This document shows positions 6,421-15,706 of a stretch of DNA of 15,706 bases, in pieces; position 1 is the first letter of the stretch, and every line of letters begins with the position of its first letter. The notes under the pieces were generated by a model that was not told the DNA's origin, did not search any database, and worked only from the letters and a program-made list of their open reading frames with translations. Source of the DNA: Allosphingosinicella sp. (GTDB lineage Bacteria > Pseudomonadota > Alphaproteobacteria > Sphingomonadales > Sphingomonadaceae); the NCBI GenBank assembly GCA_030146745.1, contig JASLBD010000310.1, positions 1 to 15,706 on the forward strand. The letters are read 5' to 3'. Made by a program: the position numbers and the translations under genes.

Positions 6421-6472
6421 CACGGGCCACGCCGTCCCAACGCGGCGCGTGCTCTCTGTGAGGAGAGTTGAA
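6421..6472 (+). ncRNA. serC leader RNA (alphaproteobacterial serC motif-like)
   Basis: Two short hairpins lie directly before serC. The first has a CGCCG/CGGCG core (about 6430-6449) with flanking pairs. The second is CTCTC (6453-6457) pairing with GAGAG (6463-6467) over a small loop, and it contains the Shine-Dalgarno AGGAG. A described alphaproteobacterial cis-regulatory motif upstream of serC has a final stem overlapping the serC ribosome binding site. Position, order and RBS overlap here match that description, but I could not compare against the Rfam model. If it works as expected it would control translation start of serC. The ligand or signal of the motif family is not known to me. Confidence 0.62.
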
Positions 6473-7612
6473 GTGACGATCGCCAAACCCGACGTGCGCC
6501 CTGAGCGTCCCTTTTTCTCCTCCGGCCCGTGCGCGAAGCCGCCCGGCTGGGGCCCCGAACATCTCGCTCTGGGCTCGCTCGGGCGCTCGCACCGCTCGAA
6601 GCTGGGCAAGGCGCGGCTCGGCCACGCGATCGAGCTGACCCGGCGGGTGCTCCGGATTCCGGCCAGCCACCGGATCGGAATCGTGCCCGCCTCCGACACC
6701 GGCGCCGTCGAGATGGCCTTGTGGTCGATGCTCGGCGCCCGCCCCGTCACCCTGCTCGCCTGGGAGAGCTTCGGCGAGGGCTGGGTGACCGACGTCGTCA
6801 AGCAGCTCAAGCTCGACGCCAATGTGATCAAGGCGGATTATGGCGAGCTGCCCGATCTCGCCTCCGTCGATCCGGGACACGACGTCGTCTTCACCTGGAA
6901 CGGCACCACCTCGGGGGTCAAAGTCCCGGACGGCGACTGGATCAGCGACTCGCGCGAGGGCCTGACCATCGCCGACGCCACCTCCGCCGCCTTCGCTCAG
7001 CCCCTCCCCTGGGACAAGATCGACGTCGCCACCTTCAGCTGGCAGAAGGCGCTCGGCGGAGAGGGCGGCCACGGCATGCTCGTCCTCGGGCCGCGCGCCG
7101 TCGAGCGGCTGGAGAGCTACACGCCGCCCTGGCCGCTGCCCAAGATCTTCCGGCTGACCAAAAGCGGCAAGCTGATCGAGGGCATCTTCCAGGGCGAGAC
7201 GATCAACACGCCATCGATGCTGGCCGTCGAGGATTATATCTTCGCGCTCGAATGGGCGGTCGGAGTCGGCGGGCTGGCGGGTCTCATCGCCCGCTCCCAA
7301 GCCAATGCCGCGGCCGTGGATGCCTGGGTCGAGCGCACCGGCTGGGTGGAGCATCTCGCCCGGGTTCCGGAGACCCGCTCCAACACCAGCGTCTGCCTCA
7401 AGTTCGCCGAAGCCGGCGATCCGGAGGCTCAGGCGGCCCTGGTCAAGAAGATGACCGGGCTGCTCGATGCGGAAGGCGCCGGCTTCGACCTCGCCAGCTA
7501 CCGCGACGCACCGCCGGGCCTGAGGCTGTGGTGCGGGGCGACCGTGGACACCGACGATCTCGAGGCGCTCTTCCCCTGGCTCGACTGGGCCTGGCACGAG
7601 GCGAGGAGCTGA
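6473..7612 (+). CDS. serC: Phosphoserine aminotransferase SerC (alphaproteobacterial type)
   Basis: PLP-dependent enzyme that converts 3-phosphohydroxypyruvate and glutamate to phosphoserine and 2-oxoglutarate, the second step of serine synthesis; it also acts in pyridoxal phosphate synthesis in some bacteria. 379 residues from the GTG at 6473, chosen because AGGAG lies seven bases upstream and the protein then begins [20 protein letters not shown], as in the alphaproteobacterial subfamily. Motifs are SSGPCAKPP (16-24), the SHR segment near 39-41, [12 protein letters not shown] (141-152), D168 in ADATSA and the Schiff-base lysine K192 in [14 protein letters not shown]. An open frame extends far upstream through repeat C but is not coding. 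serA follows after repeat D1, and no serB lies in the window. Confidence 0.95.
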   Translation: MTIAKPDVRPERPFFSSGPCAKPPGWGPEHLALGSLGRSHRSKLGKARLGHAIELTRRVLRIPASHRIGIVPASDTGAVEMALWSMLGARPVTLLAWESFGEGWVTDVVKQLKLDANVIKADYGELPDLASVDPGHDVVFTWNGTTSGVKVPDGDWISDSREGLTIADATSAAFAQPLPWDKIDVATFSWQKALGGEGGHGMLVLGPRAVERLESYTPPWPLPKIFRLTKSGKLIEGIFQGETINTPSMLAVEDYIFALEWAVGVGGLAGLIARSQANAAAVDAWVERTGWVEHLARVPETRSNTSVCLKFAEAGDPEAQAALVKKMTGLLDAEGAGFDLASYRDAPPGLRLWCGATVDTDDLEALFPWLDWAWHEARS

Positions 7613-7615
7613 CTG

Positions 7616-7737
7616 TCGTCCCAGCGAAGGCTGGGACCCCAGCGAGATAAAGCCGCCGAGCCCTTCACCCCACGGGGCCCCAGCCTTCGGGTTCCCATCA
7701 AAAGTAATACTTTGATGGGGTCCCTCCTGGGGCGACG
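7616..7737. repeat. Palindromic intergenic repeat, family D copy 1 (interrupted)
   Basis: The left arm CCCAGCGAAGGCTGGG and right arm (CCCCAGCCTTCG, then CTGGGGCGAC) match copies D2 and D3. The right arm is split at the TTCG loop by 37 extra bases (7690-7726) that themselves form a palindrome. The element starts just after the serC stop and ends about ten bases before the serA ATG. Its last bases join the following ones to make the GGAG Shine-Dalgarno of serA. It may modulate the serC to serA mRNA ratio, but this is inference. Confidence 0.88.
7689..7724. repeat. AT-rich palindrome nested in repeat D1
   Basis: CCCATCAAA (7694-7702) pairs perfectly with TTTGATGGG (7711-7719) around an 8-base centre, AGTAATAC. 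GGG at 7689 and CCC at 7722 extend the symmetry with two mismatches. The central 20 bases are mostly A/T, unlike the surrounding DNA. No target-site duplication is evident. Confidence 0.8.
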
Positions 7738-7747
7738 GAGTAACGAA

Positions 7748-9325
7748 ATGCCCAAAGTTCTGATTTCCGATTCCATGGACCCCAAGGCCGCCGAGATATT
7801 CCGCGACAAGGGCGTCGAGGTCGACGAGCGGCCCGGCCTCTCCAAGGACGAGTTGAAGGCGATCATCGGCGGCTATGACGGCCTCGCCATCCGCTCCGCC
7901 ACCAAGGTCACCGAGGACCTGCTCTCAGCGGCGACGAACCTGAAGGTGATCGGCCGCGCCGGCATAGGGGTGGACAATGTCGACATCCCGGCCGCCACGG
8001 CCCGCGGAATCGTCGTCATGAACACGCCTTTCGGCAATTCGATCACCACCGCCGAGCACGCCATCGCGCTGATGTTCGCTCTCGCCCGCGACCTTCCCGC
8101 CGCCGATTCCTCCACCCAGGCGGGCAAGTGGGAGAAGAACCGCTTCATGGGAGTGGAGCTGACCAACAAGACGCTCGGGCTGATCGGCGCCGGCAATATC
8201 GGCTCGATCGTCGCCGACCGGGCGCTCGGCCTGAGAATGAAGGTCGTCGCCTACGATCCCTTCCTGACGCCGGAGCGGGCGCTCGACCTCGGGGTCGAGA
8301 AGGCCGAGCTGGACGAGCTGCTCGCCCGGGCCGACTTCATCACCCTCCACACGCCGCTGACCGAGCAGACCCGCAACATCCTCTCCCGCGAGAATCTGGC
8401 CAAGACCCGCAAGGGCGTGCGGATCGTCAATTGCGCCCGCGGCGGGCTCGTCGACGAGGTCGCGCTCAAGGAGGCGCTGGAAAGCGGCCATGTCGCCGGA
8501 GCGGCGCTCGACGTGTTCGTCGAGGAGCCGGCGAAGGAGAGCCCGCTGTTCGGAACGCCGGGCCTCGTCGCTACCCCGCATCTCGGCGCCTCGACCACTG
8601 AGGCGCAGGTCAACGTCGCCATCCAGGTCGCCGAGCAGATGGCCGAGTTCCTGATGCGCGGCGGGGTTACCAACGCCCTCAACATGCCTTCGCTCTCCGC
8701 CGAGGAGGCGCCGCGGCTGCGGCCCTACATGGCGCTGGCCGAGAAGCTCGGCTCGCTCGTCGGGCAGCTTTCGCACGGGCCGATCGCCGGCCTCTCGATC
8801 GAGGTGGAGGGCGCCGCCGCCGAGCTCAACATGAAGCCGATCACCGGCGCCGTCCTGGCCGGCTTCATGCGCATCCATTCCGACACGGTGAACATGGTCA
8901 ACGCGCCCTTTCTGGCCAAGGAGCGCGGGCTCGACGTGCGCGAGATACGCCACGACCGCGAGACCGACTACCACACCCTGCTGAGGGTCTCGGCGATGAC
9001 CTCGGCGGGCGACCGGCCGGTCGCCGGCACCCTGTTCGCCAATTCGACTCCGCGACTGGTCGAGATCTTCGGAATCCGGGTCGAGGCGGAGCTCGAGGGC
9101 GAAATGATCTACATCGTCAACGAGGACACGCCCGGCTTCATCGGCCGGCTCGGAACCCTGCTCGGGGAGGAAGGAGTCAACATCGGCACCTTCAGCCTCG
9201 GCCGCCGCGAGGCCGGAGGCGAGGCCGTCGCTTTGGTTTCCGTCGACAGCCACATCGGGCCCGATCTGGTCGCGAAGCTGCAGGGCCTTCCGGGCGTGAA
9301 GAGGGTGGCGCCGCTTCGGTTTTAA
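7748..9325 (+). CDS. serA: D-3-phosphoglycerate dehydrogenase SerA (long form)
   Basis: Oxidises 3-phosphoglycerate to 3-phosphohydroxypyruvate with NAD+, the first committed step of serine synthesis. 525 residues, the long type carrying an extra ASB domain. The ATG at 7748 has GGAG at seven bases spacing; TTG 7712 and ATG 7715 in frame lie in a repeat palindrome and are rejected. The NAD-binding Rossmann motif is GLIGAGNIGS (144-153) with D170 at the strand end. The catalytic triad is R231 (NCARGGLVDE), E260 (FVEEPAKES) and H278 (TPHLGAST). The ASB domain covers about 320-445 and a C-terminal ACT domain about 452-525, containing VNEDTPGFIGRLGTLL. The ACT domain suggests serine feedback control. 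The TAA stop fuses with repeat A2. Confidence 0.97.
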   Translation: MPKVLISDSMDPKAAEIFRDKGVEVDERPGLSKDELKAIIGGYDGLAIRSATKVTEDLLSAATNLKVIGRAGIGVDNVDIPAATARGIVVMNTPFGNSITTAEHAIALMFALARDLPAADSSTQAGKWEKNRFMGVELTNKTLGLIGAGNIGSIVADRALGLRMKVVAYDPFLTPERALDLGVEKAELDELLARADFITLHTPLTEQTRNILSRENLAKTRKGVRIVNCARGGLVDEVALKEALESGHVAGAALDVFVEEPAKESPLFGTPGLVATPHLGASTTEAQVNVAIQVAEQMAEFLMRGGVTNALNMPSLSAEEAPRLRPYMALAEKLGSLVGQLSHGPIAGLSIEVEGAAAELNMKPITGAVLAGFMRIHSDTVNMVNAPFLAKERGLDVREIRHDRETDYHTLLRVSAMTSAGDRPVAGTLFANSTPRLVEIFGIRVEAELEGEMIYIVNEDTPGFIGRLGTLLGEEGVNIGTFSLGRREAGGEAVALVSVDSHIGPDLVAKLQGLPGVKRVAPLRF

Positions 9326-9454
9326 AATCCTCCCCTGCATTCGCAGGGGAGGGGGACCGGCCGAAGGCTGGTGGAGGGGCCTTGCTGAGTCTGAAGAACC
9401 CCTCCACCGCGCTTCGCGCGGTCCCCCTCCCCGCGAAATCGCGGGGAGGAATTT
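9325..9454. repeat. Palindromic intergenic repeat, family A copy 2
   Basis: Same plan and orientation as A1. Hairpin stems read CCCCTGCATTCGCAGGGG and ACCGGCCGAAGGCTGGT, then the GGTGGAGGGG/CCCCTCCACC stem around a different 19-base linker, then ACCGCGCTTCGCGCGGT and CCCCGCGAAATCGCGGGG, identical to A1. It ends GGGGAGGAATTT with one extra A. It begins at the serA stop codon and is followed by about 68 bases of purA leader, in which I see no strong -35/-10 pair. Confidence 0.93.
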
Positions 9455-9522
9455 AGGGAGGAGAGTGGACCTTCCCCCTCCGTCTCCCTAGAGCCTCCTC
9501 TCGTCATCAGCAGGAGCATCGC

Positions 9523-10812
9523 GTGGCCAACGTCACCGTCATCGGCGTCCAGTGGGGCGACGAGGGGAAGGGCAAGATCGTCGACTGGCTGGCGAGCCGG
9601 GCCGACGTCGTCGCCCGCTTTCAGGGCGGCCACAATGCCGGCCACACGCTCGTCGTCGGCGACCAGACCTACAAGCTCTCCCTGCTGCCCTCGGGCATCG
9701 TCCGCGGCACGCTCTCCGTCATCGGCAACGGGGTCGTGCTCGATCCCTGGGCCCTGAGGGCGGAGGTCGAGCGGCTTGGCGAGCAGGGCGTCGCGGTCAC
9801 TCCCGAGATCCTGCATATCGCCGACACCTGCCCGCTCATCCTCCCCTTCCACCGCGACCTCGACGCCTTGCGCGAGGACGCTTCCGGCCAGGGCAAGATC
9901 GGGACGACGAGGCGCGGCATCGGCCCGGCCTACGAGGACAAGGTCGGGCGCCGCGCCATTCGGGTCTGCGACCTCGCCCATCTCGGCCACCTCGGGCCGC
10001 AGATCGACCGCCTCTGCGCCCATCACGACGCGCTTCGCGCCGGCTTCGGCGAGCCGCCGATCGACCGCGCCCGGCTCGAGGACGACCTTGCCGGGATCGC
10101 CGAGTTCGTGCTTCGCTTCGCCCGGCCCACCTGGATCACGCTCAACGAGGCGAAGGCGAGCGGAAAGCGAATCCTGTTCGAAGGCGCGCAGGGCGTGCTG
10201 CTCGACGTCGACCACGGCACCTATCCGTTCGTCACCTCGTCCAACACCGTCGCCGGCACCGCCGCGGGCGGAAGCGGGCTCGGTCCGGGCGCGGCGGGCT
10301 TCGTGCTGGGGATCGTCAAGGCCTACACCACCCGGGTCGGCGCCGGCCCCTTCCCGACCGAGCTGGAGGACGGGACCGGCCAGCGGCTCGGCGAGCGCGG
10401 CCGCGAGTTCGGCACCGTCACCGGGCGCAAGCGCCGCTGCGGCTGGTTCGACGCGGTGCTGGTCCGCCAGGCCTGCGCCGTCGCCGGAGTGACGGGGGTG
10501 GCGCTGACCAAATTGGACGTGCTCGACGGCTTCGAGGAGCTCCGAATCTGCACCGGCTACCGCCTGCGCGGCTCGGCGCTCGACCATCTCCCCGCCCATG
10601 CCGCCGACCAGGGAGCGGTCGAGCCGGTCTACGAGACGATCCCCGGCTGGGCGGAATCGACCGCGGGCGCCCGAAGCTGGGCCGAGCTTCCGGCGCAGGC
10701 GATCAAATATATCAAGCGCATCGAGGAATTGTGCCGGATCTCCGTGGCCTTGGTGTCGACCAGCCCGGAGCGGGAGGACACGATCCTGGTCCGGGACCCG
10801 TTCGCGGATTGA
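9523..10812 (+). CDS. purA: Adenylosuccinate synthetase PurA
   Basis: Joins IMP and aspartate with GTP hydrolysis to form adenylosuccinate, the first step from IMP to AMP, in the cytosol. 429 residues, normal for the family. The GTG start at 9523 has AGGAG six bases upstream. Signatures are the P-loop-like WGDEGKGK (11-18) with catalytic D13, GGHNAGHT (35-42) with H41, [14 protein letters not shown] (127-140), EGAQG (220-224), [11 protein letters not shown] (231-241), and [11 protein letters not shown] in the C-terminal half. No missing residues are visible. In many proteobacteria purA directly follows hisZ (recalled), but here the preceding gene is serA with only repeat A2 between. Confidence 0.97.
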   Translation: MANVTVIGVQWGDEGKGKIVDWLASRADVVARFQGGHNAGHTLVVGDQTYKLSLLPSGIVRGTLSVIGNGVVLDPWALRAEVERLGEQGVAVTPEILHIADTCPLILPFHRDLDALREDASGQGKIGTTRRGIGPAYEDKVGRRAIRVCDLAHLGHLGPQIDRLCAHHDALRAGFGEPPIDRARLEDDLAGIAEFVLRFARPTWITLNEAKASGKRILFEGAQGVLLDVDHGTYPFVTSSNTVAGTAAGGSGLGPGAAGFVLGIVKAYTTRVGAGPFPTELEDGTGQRLGERGREFGTVTGRKRRCGWFDAVLVRQACAVAGVTGVALTKLDVLDGFEELRICTGYRLRGSALDHLPAHAADQGAVEPVYETIPGWAESTAGARSWAELPAQAIKYIKRIEELCRISVALVSTSPEREDTILVRDPFAD

Positions 10813-10820
10813 GCAACCCA

Positions 10821-10905
10821 TCGTCCCAGCGAAGGCTGGGACCCGGGGAGTGAAAGGCGCCTTCGTTCTTCACCCGCGGAGGCCCCAGCCTTCGCTGGGG
10901 CGACG
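10821..10905. repeat. Palindromic intergenic repeat, family D copy 2
   Basis: About 85 bp with left arm CCCAGCGAAGGCTGGG and right arm CCCCAGCCTTCGCTGGGG, ends TCGTC and CGACGGA, and an inner GTGAA/TTCAC pair around a variable centre. It begins eight bases after the purA stop and is the uninterrupted reference for copy D1. It could form a hairpin at the purA transcript end. Confidence 0.9.
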
Positions 10906-10949
10906 GACTGCCCCTTCCCCTCCGCCTCTCCCGCGCCTATCGCCCGGCC

Positions 10950-11648
10950 ATGGCAAACATCCTCGTCACCGGCTCCAGCCGAGGCATCGGCAAGGCGATC
11001 GCCGCCGCTCTTTCCGGCCATGAGGTCGTCGGCCACTCCAGCCGGGGCGGCGACGGCATGATCGCCGCCGACCTCTCGGCGCCTGGCGCCGCCGGCCGGC
11101 TCTGGCACGAGGCGCTGGAGCGGCTCGGCGGCCGGATCGACGCCCTCGTCAACAATGCCGGGATATTCGAGGCCGCTCCGGTCGACCTTCCGGCCGAAGA
11201 ATGGACCCAGGCCTGGGAGCGGACGATGCGGGTCAACCTCACCGCCTCGGCCGAGCTGTGCCGCCTGGCGGTGCTCCACTTCCGCGAGGAAGGCGGGGGC
11301 CGGATCGTCAACGTCGCCAGCCGCGCCGCCTATCGCGGCGACAGCCCTCAGCACTGGCATTATGCCGCCTCCAAGGCCGGGATGATCGCGATGACCAAGT
11401 CGATCGCCCGCGGCTATGCCGCCGACAACATCCTCGCCTTCGCCGTCTGCCCCGGCTTCACCGCCTCCGACATGGTCGAGGATTATATGGCAAGCCGCGG
11501 CGGCGAGAAGATCGTCGCCGACATCCCGCTCGGCCGGGTCGCCACCGCGGACGAGGTGGCGGAGACGGTGCGCTGGCTGGCCGCCGATGCGCCGGCTTCG
11601 GCGACCGGAGCGGTGATCGACGTCAACGGCGCCAGCTATGTCCGCTAG
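10950..11648 (+). CDS. Short-chain dehydrogenase/reductase (FabG-like)
   Basis: Classical SDR oxidoreductase of 232 residues; substrate unknown. The cofactor motif is TGSSRGIG (7-14), the Rossmann NNAG lies at 68-71, and the catalytic residues are S124, Y138 and K142 (HYAASK). R11 and the SSR after the second strand (30-32) favour NADP(H), by analogy. The C-terminal half carries VCPGFTASDM, a usual substrate-side segment. Resemblance to 3-oxoacyl-ACP reductases is general and does not identify the reaction. The start lacks a Shine-Dalgarno; TATCGC at 10938-10943 lies six bases before the ATG and could be a -10 of a leaderless message. prmA starts six bases after the stop, so the two are probably cotranscribed. 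Confidence 0.9.
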   Translation: MANILVTGSSRGIGKAIAAALSGHEVVGHSSRGGDGMIAADLSAPGAAGRLWHEALERLGGRIDALVNNAGIFEAAPVDLPAEEWTQAWERTMRVNLTASAELCRLAVLHFREEGGGRIVNVASRAAYRGDSPQHWHYAASKAGMIAMTKSIARGYAADNILAFAVCPGFTASDMVEDYMASRGGEKIVADIPLGRVATADEVAETVRWLAADAPASATGAVIDVNGASYVR

Positions 11649-11654
11649 AAGCCG

Positions 11655-12590
11655 ATGACCGACAGCTGGAAGGTCACGCTCCCCTGCACCAAGGCGGAGG
11701 CGGAGGCTCTGAAGGACGATATCAGCCCGCTCGCCTGGCTCGATTTCCCGCCCGTGCTGATGACCAGCGAGGCCGACGGCGCCCGGCCGGACGAATGGCG
11801 GCTCGACGCCTATTTCGATCTCGAGCCGACGTCGGAGATGCTGGAGCTGCTCGCCTCTCTGGCGCCGAGCGCGGCGGGCGTCGAGCCGGCGGTCGAGCGG
11901 GTCGAGGACCGCGACTGGGTGACGCTGAGCCAGCAGGGGCTGGAGCCGATCCGGGCGGGGCGCTTCTTCGTCCACACGCCGGCGCATCGCGGCGAGGCGC
12001 CCGCGGATTCGATCGCGCTCGAGATCGACGCCGGACGCGCCTTCGGCACCGGCCAGCACGAGACGACCGGCGGCTGCCTCGTCGCTCTGAGCCGGCTCAA
12101 GGCCGGCGGGGCGGCGGTCGCCGACCTGGTCGATCTCGGCACCGGCACCGGCCTGCTCGCCTTCGCGGCCCTGAAATTGTGGCCCGCCGCCCGGGCGGCC
12201 GCGTCCGACAACGACCCGGTGGCGATCGAGGTGAGCGAGGAGAATGCGGCGATCAACCGGGTCAGGCTCGGACGGGCGAGGGGCCAGCTCGAGCTTGTCG
12301 TCGCCGAAGGCATGGACCACCCGCGGCTGCAGGCGCGCTCGCCCTTCGATCTCGTCATCGCCAATATCCTGGCCGGACCGCTGATCGAGCTCGCGCCGTC
12401 GGTCGCCGAAGCGATCGCTCCGGGGGGAAGGCTGATCCTCGCCGGCCTGCTCGACCACCAGGCCCCCGCGGTGGCGGCCGCCTACCGCCGCCAGGGGATG
12501 ATGCTGACCGGCCGGGTCGAGCGCGGCGAGTGGCCGACCCTTGTGATGCGCAAGCGGCGGGCGCCGCCGGTGCGGAAGAGGCGGGGCTGA
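11655..12590 (+). CDS. prmA: Ribosomal protein L11 methyltransferase PrmA
   Basis: SAM-dependent enzyme that methylates ribosomal protein L11, inferred from family. 311 residues. The N-terminal recognition domain (1-95) is divergent. The linker and the PrmA signature DAGRAFGTGQHETT (125-138) precede the SAM-binding motif DLGTGTGLLAFAALKL (160-175), in which Thr replaces the Cys common in E. coli-type PrmA. D185-N-D is the acidic loop, and N237-I-L-A-G-P-L takes the place of the NPPY motif of other methyltransferases, as is typical of PrmA. The protein ends in a very basic tail, RKRRAPPVRKRRG, possibly helping RNA or ribosome contact. It lies six bases after the SDR gene and is followed by repeat D3. 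Confidence 0.92.
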   Translation: MTDSWKVTLPCTKAEAEALKDDISPLAWLDFPPVLMTSEADGARPDEWRLDAYFDLEPTSEMLELLASLAPSAAGVEPAVERVEDRDWVTLSQQGLEPIRAGRFFVHTPAHRGEAPADSIALEIDAGRAFGTGQHETTGGCLVALSRLKAGGAAVADLVDLGTGTGLLAFAALKLWPAARAAASDNDPVAIEVSEENAAINRVRLGRARGQLELVVAEGMDHPRLQARSPFDLVIANILAGPLIELAPSVAEAIAPGGRLILAGLLDHQAPAVAAAYRRQGMMLTGRVERGEWPTLVMRKRRAPPVRKRRG

Positions 12591-12596
12591 GCTTAC

Positions 12597-12682
12597 CGTC
12601 ACCCCAGCGAAGGCTGGGGTCCCGTGGGGTGAAGTACGCCGAGCCTTTCACCCGCCGGGGTCCCAGCCTTCGCTGGGACGAC
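12597..12682. repeat. Palindromic intergenic repeat, family D copy 3 (inverted)
   Basis: Left arm CCCCAGCGAAGGCTGGGG, right arm CCCAGCCTTCGCTGGG, with an inner GGGTGAA/TTTCACCC-like pair. The long and short arms are exchanged relative to D2, so this copy lies in the opposite orientation. It fills the gap between the convergent genes prmA and ligA, ending four bases from the ligA stop, and would form a hairpin in both transcripts. Confidence 0.9.
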
Positions 12683-12686
12683 GCGG

Positions 12687-14945
<2,259 letters not shown>

Positions 14946-15706
14946 TCACGCCGCCTCCAGCAACCTGACCGCCTGCGCCCTCGCCTCGTCGGTCACCTGC
15001 GCTCCCGACAGCATCCGTGCGATCTCCTCCCGCCGCCGCGCCTCGTCCAGCATCTGGACGCTGGTGCGCGTCACCAGGCCCTCGTGGCTCTTCTCGATGA
15101 GGAGGTGGCGCTGGCCGCGGGCGGCGACCTGCGGGCTGTGGGTGACGACGAGCAGTTGCGCGCCCTCCGCCAGCCGGTGGAGGCGCTCGCCCACCGCGCT
15201 GGCGACGGCGCCGCCGACTCCCCGGTCGATCTCGTCGAAGATCATCGTTCGGGCGTCGCCGCGTTCGGCCAAAGCGACCTTGAGGGCGAGGATGAAGCGG
15301 GCGAGCTCGCCGCCGCTGGCGATCTTGGTCAAAGGCGCGAAGGGCGCGCCGGGGTTGGTCGAGACCTCGAACTCGACGCGGTCGCGGCCGCGCGCGCTCC
15401 ATTGCGGCTCGGCGAGCGGCTCGATCACCGTCCTGAACCGGGCGGCGTCGAGCTTCAGCGGGGCAAGCTCGCGTGCGACGGCAAGGTCGAGGCGGGCGGC
15501 GGCAGCGGCGCGCAATTGGCTGAGCTCGGCGGCGGCGGTTTCGAAGGCGGAGCGATTGTCGTGGACCGATTTTTCCAGAGCGGCGATCCGGTCGTCGCCG
15601 GCGGCGATCGCGGCGAGGCTGGCGGCAAGCTCCTCGGCGAGCTCCGGAAGCGCGTCAGGCTCCACCCGGTGCTTGCGGGCGATCGCGCGAAGCTCGAACA
15701 GCCGCG
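14946..15706 (-). CDS. recN: DNA repair protein RecN, C-terminal part
   Basis: SMC-like ATPase in double-strand break repair. Only the last 252 or so residues are inside the window; the frame is open to the right edge, beginning RLFELRAIARKHRVEPD, which is the end of the coiled-coil arm. Whole RecN proteins are near 550 residues, so about half is missing. Visible domains are a coiled coil (from 15706 down to about 15470) and the C-terminal ATPase lobe. The latter has the ABC-type signature ASGGELARF near 15320, the Walker B TMIFDEIDRGVGG near 15240, and the switch histidine in VVTHSPQVAA near 15145. The GTG at 15665 lies mid-gene and is not the start. ligA follows after repeat A3. Confidence 0.94.
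   Translation of the reverse strand, partial: RLFELRAIARKHRVEPDALPELAEELAASLAAIAAGDDRIAALEKSVHDNRSAFETAAAELSQLRAAAAARLDLAVARELAPLKLDAARFRTVIEPLAEPQWSARGRDRVEFEVSTNPGAPFAPLTKIASGGELARFILALKVALAERGDARTMIFDEIDRGVGGAVASAVGERLHRLAEGAQLLVVTHSPQVAARGQRHLLIEKSHEGLVTRTSVQMLDEARRREEIARMLSGAQVTDEARAQAVRLLEAA

Noticed and set aside
7712..7747. Earlier in-frame starts (TTG, ATG) for serA
   Set aside because: They lie in the nested palindrome without a Shine-Dalgarno; ATG 7748 has GGAG and begins the conserved SerA N-terminus.
9325..9454. Classical Rho-independent terminators
   Set aside because: Strong hairpins exist but no run of T follows on either strand, so only a general transcript-end role is suggested.

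Overview
The window is a gene-dense, very GC-rich stretch of bacterial chromosome. It most resembles an alphaproteobacterium of the order Sphingomonadales (Sphingomonas-like). This rests on the alphaproteobacterial type of SerC with its RBS-overlapping leader, the membrane-anchored CycM-like cytochrome c, the gene pairs dciA/mutY and recN-ligA, and many short GC-rich palindromic repeats between genes. The assignment is by family resemblance, not by a search. I see no phage, transposase, CRISPR array, tRNA or rRNA. Every protein gene belongs to a recognisable family, and no stretch longer than 300 bases lacks a gene.

Layout, left to right. (1) 1-1300, minus strand: a DUF721/DciA-type helicase-loader gene, coupled by an ATGA overlap to a DsbA-like thiol-disulfide lipoprotein that runs off the left edge. 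(2) 1315-4564, plus strand: mutY and nudC (ATGA overlap), repeat A1, a membrane-anchored cytochrome c and a DUF1801 protein. (3) 4669-6195, minus strand: an extensin-like M15-type lipoprotein followed by a LOG/TIGR00730 protein. (4) 6389-9325, plus strand: a promoter, a serC leader RNA, serC and serA, which are the first two steps of serine synthesis from 3-phosphoglycerate. (5) 9523-12590, plus strand: purA, a short-chain dehydrogenase and prmA. (6) 12687-15706, minus strand: recN (5' part outside the window) and ligA, two DNA-repair and replication genes.

The most unusual property lies between the genes. Gene junctions are either tight (overlapping, or up to 14 bp) or contain exactly one palindromic repeat element of roughly 85-150 bp. 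All eight larger gaps have one: family A three times, B once, C once, D three times. Families A, B and C differ in sequence but share one architecture: an outer inverted repeat, a hairpin arm, a long inner stem, an unpaired linker, the inner stem complement, a second hairpin arm and the outer repeat complement. Copies of A differ mainly by paired, compensating changes in the hairpin stems. One D copy is split by a smaller, AT-rich palindrome. One A copy supplies the Shine-Dalgarno sequence of ligA. These repeats probably act as transcript ends or mRNA stabilisers and may be mobilised elements of the REP/MITE type. Similar intergenic palindromes occur in other alphaproteobacterial genomes, so what is notable here is their density, architecture and contribution to gene signals. 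I found no convincing new multi-gene system.
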